A DNA stretch of 64,000 nt from Lactuca virosa (lineage: Eukaryota; Streptophyta; Magnoliopsida; Asterales; Asteraceae). The translations under genes were made by a program, and so were the position numbers. The stretch spans positions 96,461,360 to 96,525,359 of the forward strand of contig CAKMRJ010005523.1 of NCBI GenBank assembly GCA_928212115.1, in the 5' to 3' direction. Below, one piece after another: positions 45,452 through 57,066 of the stretch (the first letter of the stretch is position 1; each line of letters begins with the position of its first letter). The notes under the pieces were generated by a model, which was given only the letters and a program-made list of their open reading frames with translations, was not told the origin of the DNA and did no database searches.

Positions 45452-48400
45452 ATGTCTTCCAATAACAATGCTTCTGGCTCAAACCCTACTAGCTCCTTCT
45501 CTCTCATGAATCTTTGTGGGAGAGTCATCTTTGATGGGTCCAACTTTACAGATTGGATCAGAAACATCAGGATGGTCACTCGGTATGAGAACAAAGAATA
45601 TGTTCTCGACAAGGAGCTGAAGGTACCCGAGCCAACTGCTACTCCTGAAGAGCTTGCTGAATATGAGGTACATGAAAGAGATGCTACAAAAGTGGCATGC
45701 ATCATGATGGCCACCATGACAGCCGAGCTCCAAAAGTCCTATGAGGACTATTATCCTTTTGAGATGCACCAGGACTTGATGGACCGCTACCATCAAAGTG
45801 CTCGTCAAGAGCGATATGAAATAATCTCCTCCATGATAACAACCCGAATGAAGGATGGTGAACCCATCACGGGCCACATGCAGAAAATGCAAAGGTATGT
45901 GGACCGTTTACTGAAGCTGAATGTGAACTTCCCTGAGGAGTTAGCAATAGACATCATTTTGCACTCCTTGCCATCGTGTTATGATCAATTCCGCATGACA
46001 TATCACATGAACAAGGAAGAAGTCACCCTCAGCAAACTTCAAGGACTCTTGAAGACCGCCGAAAGTGGTCTAAAGGGTAAGTCGGTTGTTACTACTCCTA
46101 CTCCTACTCCAACTGCGGCCAATGTCTTGGCAATCGGGCATGGCAAAGGGAAGAAGAGAAAGAACCCTTCTAAGGGTACCAAGGGTAAGACCCTTGAAGG
46201 CTCCTCTTCAAGCAAAACCAAGAAAGGTTTTGTCACTCCTTCTGCTAACCCTAATGAGGCTGAATGCTTCTATTGCCATGAAAAGTCGCACTGGAAGCGA
46301 AACTGCCCAAAGTACCAGCAAGATTTGAAGGATGGGAAAGTAAAACCCAACCATGCAGGTATATACACTATATTGTCTAATAACTCACCTCATTCTAAGT
46401 CTTGGGTCCTTGATACAGGTTGTGGTATTCACATATGTTGTGATTTGCAGGGACTAAAAAGAAGTGAGAATGTGGAGCAGGGAAAGATAAACTTGATCAT
46501 GGGAAACAGGAAAGCTTCACCTGTCACCAAGATAGGAGTTTATTCCTTAGTGCTAAATAGTGGGTTTACATTAGATTTGAATAAATGTTATTATTCGCCA
46601 GAAATGGCAAGAAATGTTATTTCCTTTCATGCATTGTATAAACAAGGTTTTACCTTTTATTTTGATAATAATAATGGTAGTATTGATGCTTTCTTTAATA
46701 ATGTTCTTTATTTTAAAGCATTACCTTGTGATGGCGTGTATGAAACTGTATCTGTTGTAGATAATCTAGGAAATAATGTATTGTGTATTAACTCTTCCAC
46801 TAGCTTAGATAAAGCATCCTTATGGCATTGTCGTCTTGGACATGTAAGCAAGAAACGCATAGGCCAACTCCAAAAGGATGGAGTCTTGGAGTCATTTGAC
46901 CTAAAGTCAGATGATAGTTGTGAATCTTGTTTGCTTGGTAAAATGACAAAGTCACCTTTTACTGGCACTTGTGCTAGGGGTGAAGGTTTGTTGGACCTCA
47001 TACACACGGATGTGTGTGGACCCTTCAGAACCGCCACAAGAGATGCTAATCGGTTCTATGTGACTTTTACTGATGATTTTAGTAGATATGGATATGTCTA
47101 CCTAATCAAGCATAAGTCAGAAACCTTTGAGAAATTCAAAGAGTTTAAGCAAGAAGTGGAGAATCAGTTGGGCAGGAACATTAAGATGCTTCGATCCGAT
47201 CGTGGTGGTGAGTATCTTAGTACTGAGTTCCTTGACTATCTTAAGGAATGTGGGATTGTCTCACAATTGACACCTCCTAGGACACCACAGTTGAATGGTG
47301 TAGCTGAGAGGCGCAATCGGACCTTGTTGGACATGGTTCGTTCCATGATGAGTCGAGCTTCGCTACCAATCTCATTTTGGGGGTATGCCTTAGAGACTGC
47401 CGCCCATATCCTTAATCTAGTCCCTACAAAGAAGGTTGCCAAAACACCTCACGAGGTGTGGACTGGAAAAGTTCCCAATCTAGACCACATCAAGATTTGG
47501 GGTTGCGAGGCTTTCGTGAGACGCGAGACTCACGATAAGCTCGAACCCCGAAGCGAAAGGTGTATTTTCATCGGCTACCCACAGAAATCCTTTGGTTACA
47601 TCTTCTACAGACCCAGTGATAATGTGGTCTTTGTAGCAAGAAGAGGATTCTTTCGAGAGAGAGAATTCATGAGCCAAGGAGACAGTGGGAGGCAAATTGA
47701 CCTTGAGGAAATTCAAGAGTCAAGTGGTGAAGGAACCTCAAACCCTAGCCCTCAACCTGAGGAGGAAACTCCTGTTGAGCCGACTGAAGAATCTATACCT
47801 CTGAGGCGTTCCACCAGAGTTAGGAATGCACCTGAGCATTATTATGGTTTTCATATTACTGCAGAAGGTGAGACACTTATCAGTGATAACACACTGGTAA
47901 ATCTGGATGAGCCTAACAGCTACACGGAAGCCATGGCAGGCCCTGAGGCTGCTAAATGGAAAGAGGCTATGGATAGCGAGATACAGTCCATGTATGACAA
48001 TCAAGTTTGGAACTTGGTTGACAATGTACCTGATCGTAAGATAGTTGGGTGCAAATGGATCTTCAAGAAGAAGACCGACATGGATGGTAATGTACACACT
48101 TATAAGGCACGACTGGTTGCAAAGGGTTATTCTCAAACTCCGGGAGTTGATTATGATGAGACCTTTTCACCAGTGGCCAAGATTAAGTCTATTAGGGTTC
48201 TGTTAGCCATTGCTGCATTTCATGATTATGAAATATGGCAAATGGATGTCAAAACCGCTTTCCTTAATGGAAAGTTGGCTGAAGATGTTTACATGGTTCA
48301 GCCAGAGGGTTTTGTCAGTACAGAGTACCCCAGTAGAGTGTGTAAGCTCGAGAAATCCATTTATGGATTAAAACAGGCACCTCGCAGATGGAATCTTTGC

Positions 48401-49492
48401 TTTGATGAGAAAGTCAAAGAATTTGGCTTTTCAAGGAGTGAAGATGAATCTTGTGTCTATATCAAGGCTAGTGGGAGTATAGTCAGCTTTTTGGTACTGT
48501 ATGTGGATGACATACTACTCATAGGAAATGACATCCCAACCCTGCAGGAAGTAAAGTCCTGGCTTGGGAAGTGTTTCGCTATGAAGGACCTTGGAGAAGC
48601 TGCCTATATCCTAGGGATAAGGATTTTGAGAAACAGGAGTAAAAGACTAATTGGACTTAGTCAAAGCACCTATGTGGACAAAGTGTTGAAAAGGTTCAAC
48701 ATGCATAACTCCAAGAAAGGAGAGTTACCCATCCAGAGTAACGCCAGATTGAGTAAGACACAAAGCCCTAGTACTGAGGCTGAGATAGCAGAAATGAGTC
48801 GAATACCTTATGCTTCAGCTGTAGGATCGATCATGTATGCTATGACGTGTACTCGACCTGATGTAGCCTTTGCTTTGAGCATGGTTAGCAGGTATCAGGG
48901 GAACCCTGGCAAGGCACACTGGACTGCGGTAAAGAATATCCTCAAGTACCTACGGAGGACTAAGGACTGGGTCCTTACCCTCGGTGGCAGTGAGGACTTG
49001 AGAGTTGTAGGGTACAGTGATGCTAGCTTTCAGACTGACAGGGATAATTTCCGCTCTCAGTCGGGCTGGGTCTTTACTCTAAACGGAGGGGCAATTACTT
49101 GGAAAAGTTCCAAGCAGGAGACAGTGGCTGATTCCACTTGTGAATCAGAGTATATAGCAGCAAGCGAGGCAGCAAAGGAGGCTATATGGCTAAAGAACTT
49201 CATCGGAGACCTTGGAGTTGTACCAGCTATAAAGGAGCCAATGGAGATTTTCTGTGACAGCAATAGTGCGGTTGCCTTAGCCAAGGAACCAAGAGATCAT
49301 GGGAGATCCAGACACATTGACAGAAAATATCACTTCATCAGACATCGAATAGAAGAAGGAATCCTCGTGGCAAAGAGGGTATCATCGGATGAGAACCCAG
49401 CAGATCCCCTCACGAAGGGACTGACTCGGGCTAAGCATCTCCAGCATGCTCGGAGCATAGGGCTGAAGGATGATATTAGTTTTAGTAGTTAG
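45452..49492 (+). CDS. Intact copia Gag-Pol polyprotein, 1346 residues
   Basis: This uninterrupted ORF encodes everything needed for a copia cycle. Gag runs to about residue 260; the knuckle CFYCHEKSHWKRNC (about 272-285) has Ser in place of the usual Gly. Protease: WVLDTGCGIHICC (about 318). Gag-pre-integrase: WHCRLGHVSKKRI then CESCLLGKM. Integrase: HTDVCGPF (Asp about 520), SDRGGEYL (Asp about 582), NGVAERRNRTL (Glu about 619). RT: KARLVAKGYSQ (about 885) and catalytic YVDDILLIGN (about 1017). RNase H: GYSDASFQTD, CESEYIAASEAAKEAIWL, HIDRKYHFIRHRI. The start ATG follows a predicted splice acceptor. The lineage within copia (Tork-like?) was not settled. Confidence 0.96.
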   Translation: MSSNNNASGSNPTSSFSLMNLCGRVIFDGSNFTDWIRNIRMVTRYENKEYVLDKELKVPEPTATPEELAEYEVHERDATKVACIMMATMTAELQKSYEDYYPFEMHQDLMDRYHQSARQERYEIISSMITTRMKDGEPITGHMQKMQRYVDRLLKLNVNFPEELAIDIILHSLPSCYDQFRMTYHMNKEEVTLSKLQGLLKTAESGLKGKSVVTTPTPTPTAANVLAIGHGKGKKRKNPSKGTKGKTLEGSSSSKTKKGFVTPSANPNEAECFYCHEKSHWKRNCPKYQQDLKDGKVKPNHAGIYTILSNNSPHSKSWVLDTGCGIHICCDLQGLKRSENVEQGKINLIMGNRKASPVTKIGVYSLVLNSGFTLDLNKCYYSPEMARNVISFHALYKQGFTFYFDNNNGSIDAFFNNVLYFKALPCDGVYETVSVVDNLGNNVLCINSSTSLDKASLWHCRLGHVSKKRIGQLQKDGVLESFDLKSDDSCESCLLGKMTKSPFTGTCARGEGLLDLIHTDVCGPFRTATRDANRFYVTFTDDFSRYGYVYLIKHKSETFEKFKEFKQEVENQLGRNIKMLRSDRGGEYLSTEFLDYLKECGIVSQLTPPRTPQLNGVAERRNRTLLDMVRSMMSRASLPISFWGYALETAAHILNLVPTKKVAKTPHEVWTGKVPNLDHIKIWGCEAFVRRETHDKLEPRSERCIFIGYPQKSFGYIFYRPSDNVVFVARRGFFREREFMSQGDSGRQIDLEEIQESSGEGTSNPSPQPEEETPVEPTEESIPLRRSTRVRNAPEHYYGFHITAEGETLISDNTLVNLDEPNSYTEAMAGPEAAKWKEAMDSEIQSMYDNQVWNLVDNVPDRKIVGCKWIFKKKTDMDGNVHTYKARLVAKGYSQTPGVDYDETFSPVAKIKSIRVLLAIAAFHDYEIWQMDVKTAFLNGKLAEDVYMVQPEGFVSTEYPSRVCKLEKSIYGLKQAPRRWNLCFDEKVKEFGFSRSEDESCVYIKASGSIVSFLVLYVDDILLIGNDIPTLQEVKSWLGKCFAMKDLGEAAYILGIRILRNRSKRLIGLSQSTYVDKVLKRFNMHNSKKGELPIQSNARLSKTQSPSTEAEIAEMSRIPYASAVGSIMYAMTCTRPDVAFALSMVSRYQGNPGKAHWTAVKNILKYLRRTKDWVLTLGGSEDLRVVGYSDASFQTDRDNFRSQSGWVFTLNGGAITWKSSKQETVADSTCESEYIAASEAAKEAIWLKNFIGDLGVVPAIKEPMEIFCDSNSAVALAKEPRDHGRSRHIDRKYHFIRHRIEEGILVAKRVSSDENPADPLTKGLTRAKHLQHARSIGLKDDISFSS

Positions 49493-50329
49493 ATAATCTT
49501 GAAATTTGTAAAATGTAATTGACATTTGATGATAAATAAAAGCTGTTATTTATGAGTAAAGTGTTGCTATCTCTTGTCAATCGTTTACTATTATTTCTTT
49601 TTGCATGTTTTGACTTCCAGAATAATTATGTTATGGTTTATATCATATTATTCAAACTCTCCACAGTCGGTCATATGTTGGAAGTAGATATGAATCAAGA
49701 CTGTCATGGGTTGGCTTGTAGAGGTCTAAGATGTTAGACAAAGCGGGGCTACAACACTCATGAGTGCTCATAAGTTCTGAGTATTGGATTCAACCCACGC
49801 TCACTTGTATCACTTCATGGAATTTATCTCGAGTGATCGTGAGACGGTAATATCATATAAGTCTTCAAACCTAGAGATATGATTTGTTGCCTATGAGTTG
49901 GTTATGCATTGATTGCACGAAAACGCATTGGTAACTCGATGTTATAAACCGTGCTTTTGTGTGTAATTCAACAAGTAGTAGAGCAAACATATGAGTCGAA
50001 GTTTATCTGTTCCTTCTAGGATTAGAAGCGATATCTGGGCCCCTCGATGATTTTGTTTTGACCTATGTACCGGGCCCGGTCAGAACTAAATTGATGTGTT
50101 CAGTTAAGTTCTATGTCAAACAAATCGGAAATCGGGAAACAAATGCTGGACAATAAGCAAGACCATGTTCCATGTATTTGTCCGGCTGATATCTAGAACA
50201 GAGGATTATATGATCACTTATCTAAAATGGCGCTTCATAGTTCAACAGAGTTTAAAGAGCTACGATTGCTGATCGGTTCCTGAAGTCATACTTGCAACTA
50301 TAGTTATTAGACTTATCCAAGTGGGAGAC
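49493..50329 (+). other. Copia 3' untranslated region and polypurine tract
   Basis: No ORF of note. It ends in the PPT CAAGTGGGAGAC (50318-50329) directly before the 3' LTR. Confidence 0.85.
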
Positions 50330-51092
50330 TGTTGGATATAGTGTCTAAGTCCATAACTATATTTGGTATGTACTTGACCCGACCCGGCATGGTCCATTTG
50401 GGTTGCACTTCACCCGAACAATTTATGGATAATCTTTTGAGAATAGTATAAGTTATGATTTATTAATATATTATAAGTTCTAATATATTAATATAAAATC
50501 ATATTATTTAATTAGTATTGATCTATAATTAATCTAGAATTAATTTAGAGATCAAAAGTATGACTAATTAAATATGGGCTTTGTATTTATATAGTGTGGG
50601 CTAATGCTTATTTGGAATGGGCTAGGCTTGCATGGAAAGTCCATGGATACTCCATGGAGCTTTAACCCATGGATCTCATGGAAATGAAAAGACATGGGTA
50701 TTAGGGTTTACATGGATGTAACCCTAATCCACCACACTATATAAAGGAGGCTTTGGTTCTTGAAATCACACGAGTTGTGGTGAGTAAAGTAAGAGGGCCG
50801 ATTTCAAGAAGGTGATTACTATTCTCTCAAAGTCCAAGTTTGTGGTGATTTGTGATTTCCATTTGAGGCATCCACACTATTGGTGCTAGACTCTAAAACT
50901 CCAAGCAATCAACTACAACTACAAGGTAAGTAATTCTACTAGCTTTATTTGATTCAAGTTCCCCATGCCATGCTAGATAGGATAAGAACCTTGGAAAAAT
51001 AATTATTTGCATGTATCATAGTCAAACATAGATCCAAGGTTTCTAGGGTTGCATGTACACCATAGGAGTGTTAGAATGCTCAAATCCCATCA
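50330..51092 (+). repeat. 3' LTR of the young copia element
   Basis: 763 bp, near-identical to 43186-43950. It ends CCCATCA and is followed by ATCTT. Confidence 0.95.
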
Positions 51093-51097
51093 ATCTT

Positions 51098-51298
51098 AGC
51101 AGTCTGCCAGAACTCCTTCACATTATTCTGATAGATGACTGGATTCACAGTGATGGCACAGGCCAGGCAGCATTCTCTCAGTCTGTATATCATCGACCTG
51201 AAATCTCCATGAGCAATAGGAGGGTCATCCAATACAATTGCCAGGTTATGCATGTCAGCAAACTTAAGACTTGACTGTTCTGCACTAAACCAGGTCAA
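51098..51298 (-). pseudogene. Envelope-like ORF of the Sirevirus, N-terminal part
   Basis: The frame reads through MHNLAIVLDDPPIAHGDFRS, then CCLACAITVNPVIYQNN and KEFWQTAK before the copia insertion. Subtracting the insertion plus one duplication (7,912 bp) puts it in phase with 43180-40564. The upstream limit is a TTG rather than an ATG, so the true start may be the first internal Met, lie in a lost exon, or have mutated. Confidence 0.6.
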
Positions 51299-52071
51299 GT
51301 AAGAAAACAGAGTATTTAAACAATTAAAGCTTTAAGTTTTTTTAATTAATCAATTTTATTTTGGCCTTAAAAAATTATTTTGATCAAAAGACTGGAGTTT
51401 ACGATCAAACAAGGTCAAAAATTGAGTTTACGGTTTCAGAATGAGTTTACGGTCAATATTGGTCAAACATGAGTTTACGGTCCAAATTGGGTTTACGGCC
51501 GTAAACCCATTGCAGTGGTCACCTGACCGTAAACCTGAGTTTACGGTCGTAAACTCAAAAGGAGTTTACGGTCGTAAACATCCAGACCGTAAGCCCAGAC
51601 AGTTTACGGTTGTAAGCCCTCCCCAAACCGTAAACCCTCCCCAAACCGTAAACGCCGACGATCAGTAAAACCTCGATTAATTCTCCAGTTTTAGTCGAAT
51701 CGATGAAAAGAACACATATCCTCAGTCGGTTTTAGCATACCTTCGAAGTGGACTAACTGATTTTTCAAAATCTCACAAAAAGTTTTCAAGGATGAGAGAG
51801 GGTAGAGAGAGTTTGCGGCTGTAAAGGGAGAAATGGGAGGTGGAGAGGGTTTACAGCAGTAAACTCCACCTTTTATACCTCCCTTTGACTTTACGTCTCC
51901 CACACAGTGTAAGGCACAGTCCAAATCCGATTAAATTTTCAAAAATAAAACTTTTTGAGGATATTAAAATAAAAGTAAAATTAAAATTAAACTAAAAATA
52001 AAATAAACTAATTTCTAAAATTTAAGAATTAAAAGATTTAAAAATTCAATTTTTGACAATTATAAAAATAA

Positions 52072-52102
<31 letters not shown>

Positions 52103-53454
52103 TAAAATTAAAATAGGAATAAACATAGACAAAATTTATCTCAAAAATCACTAAAAATTATCTTGTGATACTGGGATCAAAGTTGTTAGACAGCCTTAAT
52201 CCTCTTGTCGGTACCTTCTATCTTCACGCCTTTGTCTGGTCGATCGTCGGTATTGTTGTCCACTTAAACACGAAAAATTGTGACAGAATTAGGACATACT
52301 ATTAGATATAAGACAGAGTGATCCTAAGTTCCTAAATAATATTTCTTAAGGACCATTCAACTGACGATGACCAAGGATATTGTTGTCCACCTAAATTGAG
52401 CAGCGAGATCTATAGACAATCTGTAAGTGTTCAATTTTAATTGTACTAGAACATGGTTCCCGCTTCCTGATATGCTCCAGTAATCAAGAACTTCCAGAAT
52501 ACTCCTTACATCGGGTGAGCATACAATCATTAAGAGAGAAGATAGATTTAGAATGCATATGCTGTACACCCAGGTCGGATCTCTTCCAATCACGCAGAGG
52601 GTGAAACATATGACTAACTGAAGTTTTAGAGGGATTGAGAAGTAGAATGGTGCATATACTGTGTACCAGGTCGGATTGTGAGTCACGCAAATGAGACAGT
52701 ATATGGCTAACAGACAGAAAGAATTGCATAGATAGAGGATGCAGAGAAATAGAGCTGCATATGTTACAGGCCAGGTCGGATCTCTCGATCACGCAAAGGA
52801 AGCAACATATGACTAACAAACAGATAGAGAGAAAACAATTTTCTACATACCTAATTTATCGGAATTCACCAGTCACCCCATCAATACCGGAATTAAGGAC
52901 ATAATCCGCACATCGAGGAAAAGTTAATCCACGGTTCCAAGTACAGGTTCTTTAATGTGACCGGTAGATTCCCATATATATCTCCCTGCTCAACCTATCC
53001 AAGCGTCGTATTGTCAGGCTAAACGGATCTAACTAGATCAAGATTTGTCAAGTCTATGAATTCCTTAAGTTCAACACTGCCTAGTCATGTCCATTTAGAA
53101 TCTTTCGTGCCTACCAACGCATCAAACCCAGAGCATAGACCCTTCAACTTTGGGTATGTTACGCAGACTCAGATTGCCTGTTATCACATGATTATATCAC
53201 TTCCCAAGACATCAACAAGCAAAACTGTAAGCGACAATATTTTTGATTTTTCTGAATTTTTTTAATGTTTTTGGATTTTTGATTGTTTTCTGAAAAAAAT
53301 AGAACAGACTCAAGATGTTTTTGGATTTTTTAATTTTTCAATTTTTGTTTGGTTTTTGTTTATTTCTCCCCCTAAATTTGTGCATGGGTGAGAATGAAAT
53401 CACTAAAATACGCAAATTTAACCTAACCTAATCAATAACAAAAAAAAAAAAAAT
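51299..53454 (-). other. Sirevirus spacer between RNase H and envelope-like ORF, repeat-rich
   Basis: 51426-51660 is packed with GTTTACGG or its complement, including full palindromes at 51491, 51539 and 51564. 52550-52830 holds three degenerate copies of an about 95-bp unit (GCATATGCTGTACACCCAGG ... TCACGCA ... ATATGACTAAC). 51940-52120 is A-rich. No ORF was accepted. Confidence 0.7.
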
Positions 53455-54769
53455 TTAATCCTCAAAACGAATCATTTTCAAAAATCCCACAAACACATCG
53501 AATCGAGCTTTGTTAAAAGGCTTGGTGAACAGATCCGCCACATTATTGGCAGTGGGAACCTGTTCTAGCCGGATGAGCGAGCGCTCGTAACAATCTCTGA
53601 TAAAATGAATTTTGATATCAATGTGCTTGGTTTTGGAATGTTGGACAGGAATTTTAGTAATCTGAATTGCGGCCTCATTATCACAGTGAATTGGGGTTTC
53701 TAGATAATTCAAACCGTAGTCCAACAACTGATGTTGGATCCAGATAACTGGAGAACAGCAGGCAGATGCAGCAACATATTCCGCTTCTGCTGTTGAGGTA
53801 GAGACAAATATGCTGTTTCTTGCACTGCCACGACACCAGCCTATCACCAAGGAATTGGCACCCTCCTGAAGTAGATTTCCTGTCAAGCTCACAGCCTCCA
53901 TAATTACTGTCAGCAAAAGCATATAAATCAAATTCAGAATTCTTCGGATACCAAAGACCCAATTTTGGGCTGCCTTTGATATACCGAAAAATCCTTTTGA
54001 CAGCAATAAGATGTGAAAGTTTAGGATTAGCCTGATAGCGAGCGCATTGACAAACTGCAAACATGATGTCGGGACGACTTGCAGTAAGATACATCAACGA
54101 TCCGATCATCGATCTGTAGTGTGTCTGATCTACGAATTCGCCATCAATATCTGGATTCAGCAGGGGTCTTTCAGCCATTGGTGTCGATGCAGGTTTTGCG
54201 TCTTCAAACCCGAACTTCTCAAGAATATCCTCCACATACTTGGCTTGATGTAGCAGGATTCCGGTTGAATTTTGTTTGACCTGAAGCCCCAGAAACATGG
54301 TCATTTCACCCAGTGAACTCATCTCAAACCGCTTTTTCATTACGCCTTCAAACTCTTTGCAAAGCTGTGGACTGGTAGACCCGAAGATAATGTCGTCAAC
54401 GTAGATCTGGACTAATATCTGATCATTACCAACATGCTTGATGAATAAAGTTTGATCAATAGTGTCGCAAGAGTATCCATGCTCGAGCAAATGCTTTGTT
54501 AGAGTCGCATACCATGCTCGAGGAGCTTGATGTAACCCATACAATGCCTTGTCCAACTTGTAGACATGATTAGGAAACTTTGAGTTAACGAACCCAGGGG
54601 GTTGATCAACATAGATTTCTTCCTTCACCTTGCCATACAAGAAGGCAGTCTTGACATCTATTTGGTAGACTGTGAAGTTCATATAGGAAGCATATGCGAG
54701 AAAGATACGAATAGCCTCCAATCGAGCCACGGGAGCATAAACCTCAGTATAATCAAGACCCTCAACTTG
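53455..54769 (-). pseudogene. Reverse transcriptase and RNase H of the Sirevirus
   Basis: Frame 54730-53681 has MNFTVYQIDVKTAFLYGKVK, GLHQAPRAWY and the catalytic QIYVDDIIFGS, then the RNase H beginning (DLYAFADSNYGGCELDRKST). A frameshift at about 53890 moves the rest into 54060-53455, with STAEAEYVAASACCSPVIWI, CDNEAAIQI, HSKTKHIDIKIHFIRD and VADLFTKPF at the end. One in-frame stop at about 54770 separates it from the upstream RT N-terminus. Confidence 0.9.
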
Positions 54770-56339
54770 TCAAAACCCGCGAACCACCAACCTTGCTTTA
54801 TTGCGCACTATTACACCAGAATCGTCTTGCTTGTTACGATAGACCCAACGCGTGTCAAGAGACCTTTTGCCCTTTGGTAACTCAACCAACTTCCAAACCC
54901 TGAGTTTTTCAAACTGATTTAGCTCTTCATGCATCGCATCTACCCAGCTGGGCTCATTCAAAGCCATGTCAACGTTCTTGGGCTCTATTTGAGATATAAA
55001 GCAAGAATAGAGACATGCATTGACATCTCCACTCTGACTTCTAGTTTTAACTCCGTCACCCAGTTGGCCAATGACGTTATCGATCGGATGATCACGTTGA
55101 ATTCTTGAAGGTATGTCTTGGCTGATATCATTGAGTGAAACAGGAAGAGTGTGAATGTTGAAACCTCCATCATTTGCTGATGGATCCACATTGGATGAAT
55201 CTGCTACAAACTCATTAGCAATTTCTTCAGGAAAGAGTAGTTCCATAAAAGTTGGATTGACAGCGGAAGCATCTCTAGACATGAACTCTCTTTCAATAGG
55301 GGTAAGAGGTGTAGCATCAACATCATGAGTTCCATCTTGAACTTTAGACTCTGGACTATCAAGTCGATCAGATGACTCCCCCTGAGGTGGAGCAGAGGAC
55401 TCCCCCTCAGATGGAGCAGAGGACTCCCCCTCAACCGTTGGAGGTCTGTAAACAACTTCTTCGTCTTCGTCTTCAGAAACAATCTTCGAACCAGGAGAGG
55501 ATCCATTTGAGCCATCTGAAGACACATTTAAGGATTTGAAAAGCGATGTGTAATCAAATAACCAGTCAGGACCCACTTGAGCGTCTGTTTCATTCTCCTC
55601 CAACCAGCGCACATCATAGGATTCAACAATCTGCTTAGTCTTCTTGTTGTAAACCCTATACGCGGTGCGCGCAGCATATCCTATAAAGTAACAATCATCG
55701 GCTTTGGCATTGAATTTAGGGTTGGATTCCAAGTGAAGAAGGGTGCAAGGGCAGCCAAATACACGGAAATGGCTGACTGAAGGCTTGTGTCCATAGAGAA
55801 TCTTCCGGTGTCTTCATCTGAGCTTTGTTGATTAGAACACGATTCTGCACGTAGCAAGCAGTGTTAATCGCCTCGGCCCAAAAGAAAACAAGTAATTTTG
55901 AATCACAAAGCATTGTCCTTGCAGCGTCTTTTAAAGTTCTATTTCTCCTTTCAGCAACGCCATTTTGTTGAGGCGTGTGAGCAGAGCTGTATTGACGCAC
56001 GATCCCCTTTTCTGCGCAAAAATGGTCAAGAACCGCATTCTTGAACTCAGTTCCATTGTCAGTACGAAGCGCCTTCACCTGGTTGTTGGTTTGATTCTCA
56101 ATCATCACAATGAACTTCTTTATCAGATCAGCAACCCCCGCTTTGTTGGATAAGAAAAAGACCCACGTAAAACAAGAGAAATCATCGATCACAACTAGAC
56201 AGTATGAGCTTCTGTTGATGCTCAGGACGTTGACCAGACCAAATAAGTCCATATGCAATAATTGGAGCACCTGACTGATTGAGTTGACTTGCTTAGGCAG
56301 GTGTGGTTTTCTATGATGTTTTCCTTGGGCACAGGACAC
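54770..56339 (-). pseudogene. Integrase and RT N-terminus of the Sirevirus
   Basis: Frame 56339-55716 has LLHMDLFGLVNV (first catalytic Asp), VVIDDFSCFTWVFFLSNKAG, LRTDNGTEF (second Asp) and NGVAERRNRTLKDAARTML (Glu). Frame 55732-54770 has DDCYFIGYAARTAYRVYNKK, a 13-codon-type GESSAPSEGESSAPPQ acidic-Ser repeat, and the RT entry EPSWVDAMHEELNQFEKL and TRWVYRNKQDDSG. The two frames overlap by a frameshift. Confidence 0.88.
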
Positions 56340-56906
56340 ACACTTCTCAAATGTAATAAAGTCTCTGACAGGTAAGCCTCAGACCATCTCATTCTTAGCA
56401 AGGCGATTCAGGTTTTTCGCGTTAGCATGACCGAGTCGTCGGTGCCACAGCATTGCGTTTTGTTCGGAGACTTTTGAAAATAGGCAAGTGACTTGTTCAG
56501 GTATGTTACTGTTCATGTCAATAATATAAGCATTCCCATCCCGCTTTGATTTGACGAGAATCTACTCTTCCGGGATGACAATGCCTGGCTTGAGAATCAT
56601 GCATTCTTTATCGGTAAAATGGGTAGAATAGCCTTTGTCGCAAATTTGGGAAACACTCAACAAGCTGTGCTTTAACTCGGGAGCAAAGTTGACATTTTCA
56701 AAGCTTAGCACTCCATTTGTAACGGTTCCTCTCTGAGTGATCTTGCCACCATCTCCGCCCGCGAAGGAAACATACCCCCAATTAAAAGATTGAATGTCGC
56801 TCAATTGGGAGATGTCTCCTGTCATATGCCGGGAGCAGCCGCTGTCGACGTACCAAGGACGGACGACATTCCTCCGCAACTGTCCCTGCAAAATGAGCGG
56901 GATCAT
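56340..56906 (-). pseudogene. Protease and Gag-pre-integrase of the Sirevirus
   Basis: The frame 56906-56562 carries RPWYVDSGCSRHMTG, the Sirevirus-type protease active site, and HSLLSVSQICDKGYSTHF. Downstream a degenerate Gag-pre-integrase trace (HRRLGHANAKNLNRLAKNEM-like, 56450-56380) precedes the integrase in broken frame. Confidence 0.83.
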
Positions 56907-57066
56907 TTAGATTTGGGAACCCAGGTCATCACTGTCCTGGGTTTCCTTTTCGCTTTCTCTGATTTATCCTTTAATGTTTTCAAATTAGGATCCTCATTCC
57001 TAATCACTTCAGAGGATGGTAATGATGGATTGGAAATTGATTTGGGCATCCAATGATATTTAGGTT

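Larger units (their letters stand above)
43181..51097 (+). mobile_element. Complete young Ty1/copia element with ATCTT target duplication
   Basis: LTRs lie at 43186-43950 and 50330-51092, flanked by ATCTT at 43181-43185 and 51093-51097. PBS, intact Gag-Pol and PPT are all present; total length is 7,907 bp. By eye the LTRs differ at about nine bases and two single-base gaps (roughly 98.5% identity). It is the least decayed element in the window and sits antisense inside the Sirevirus envelope-like ORF. Confidence 0.95.

Noticed and set aside
45479..45892. Minus-strand ORFs within the copia Gag-Pol
   Set aside because: Antisense shadows of the intact polyprotein.
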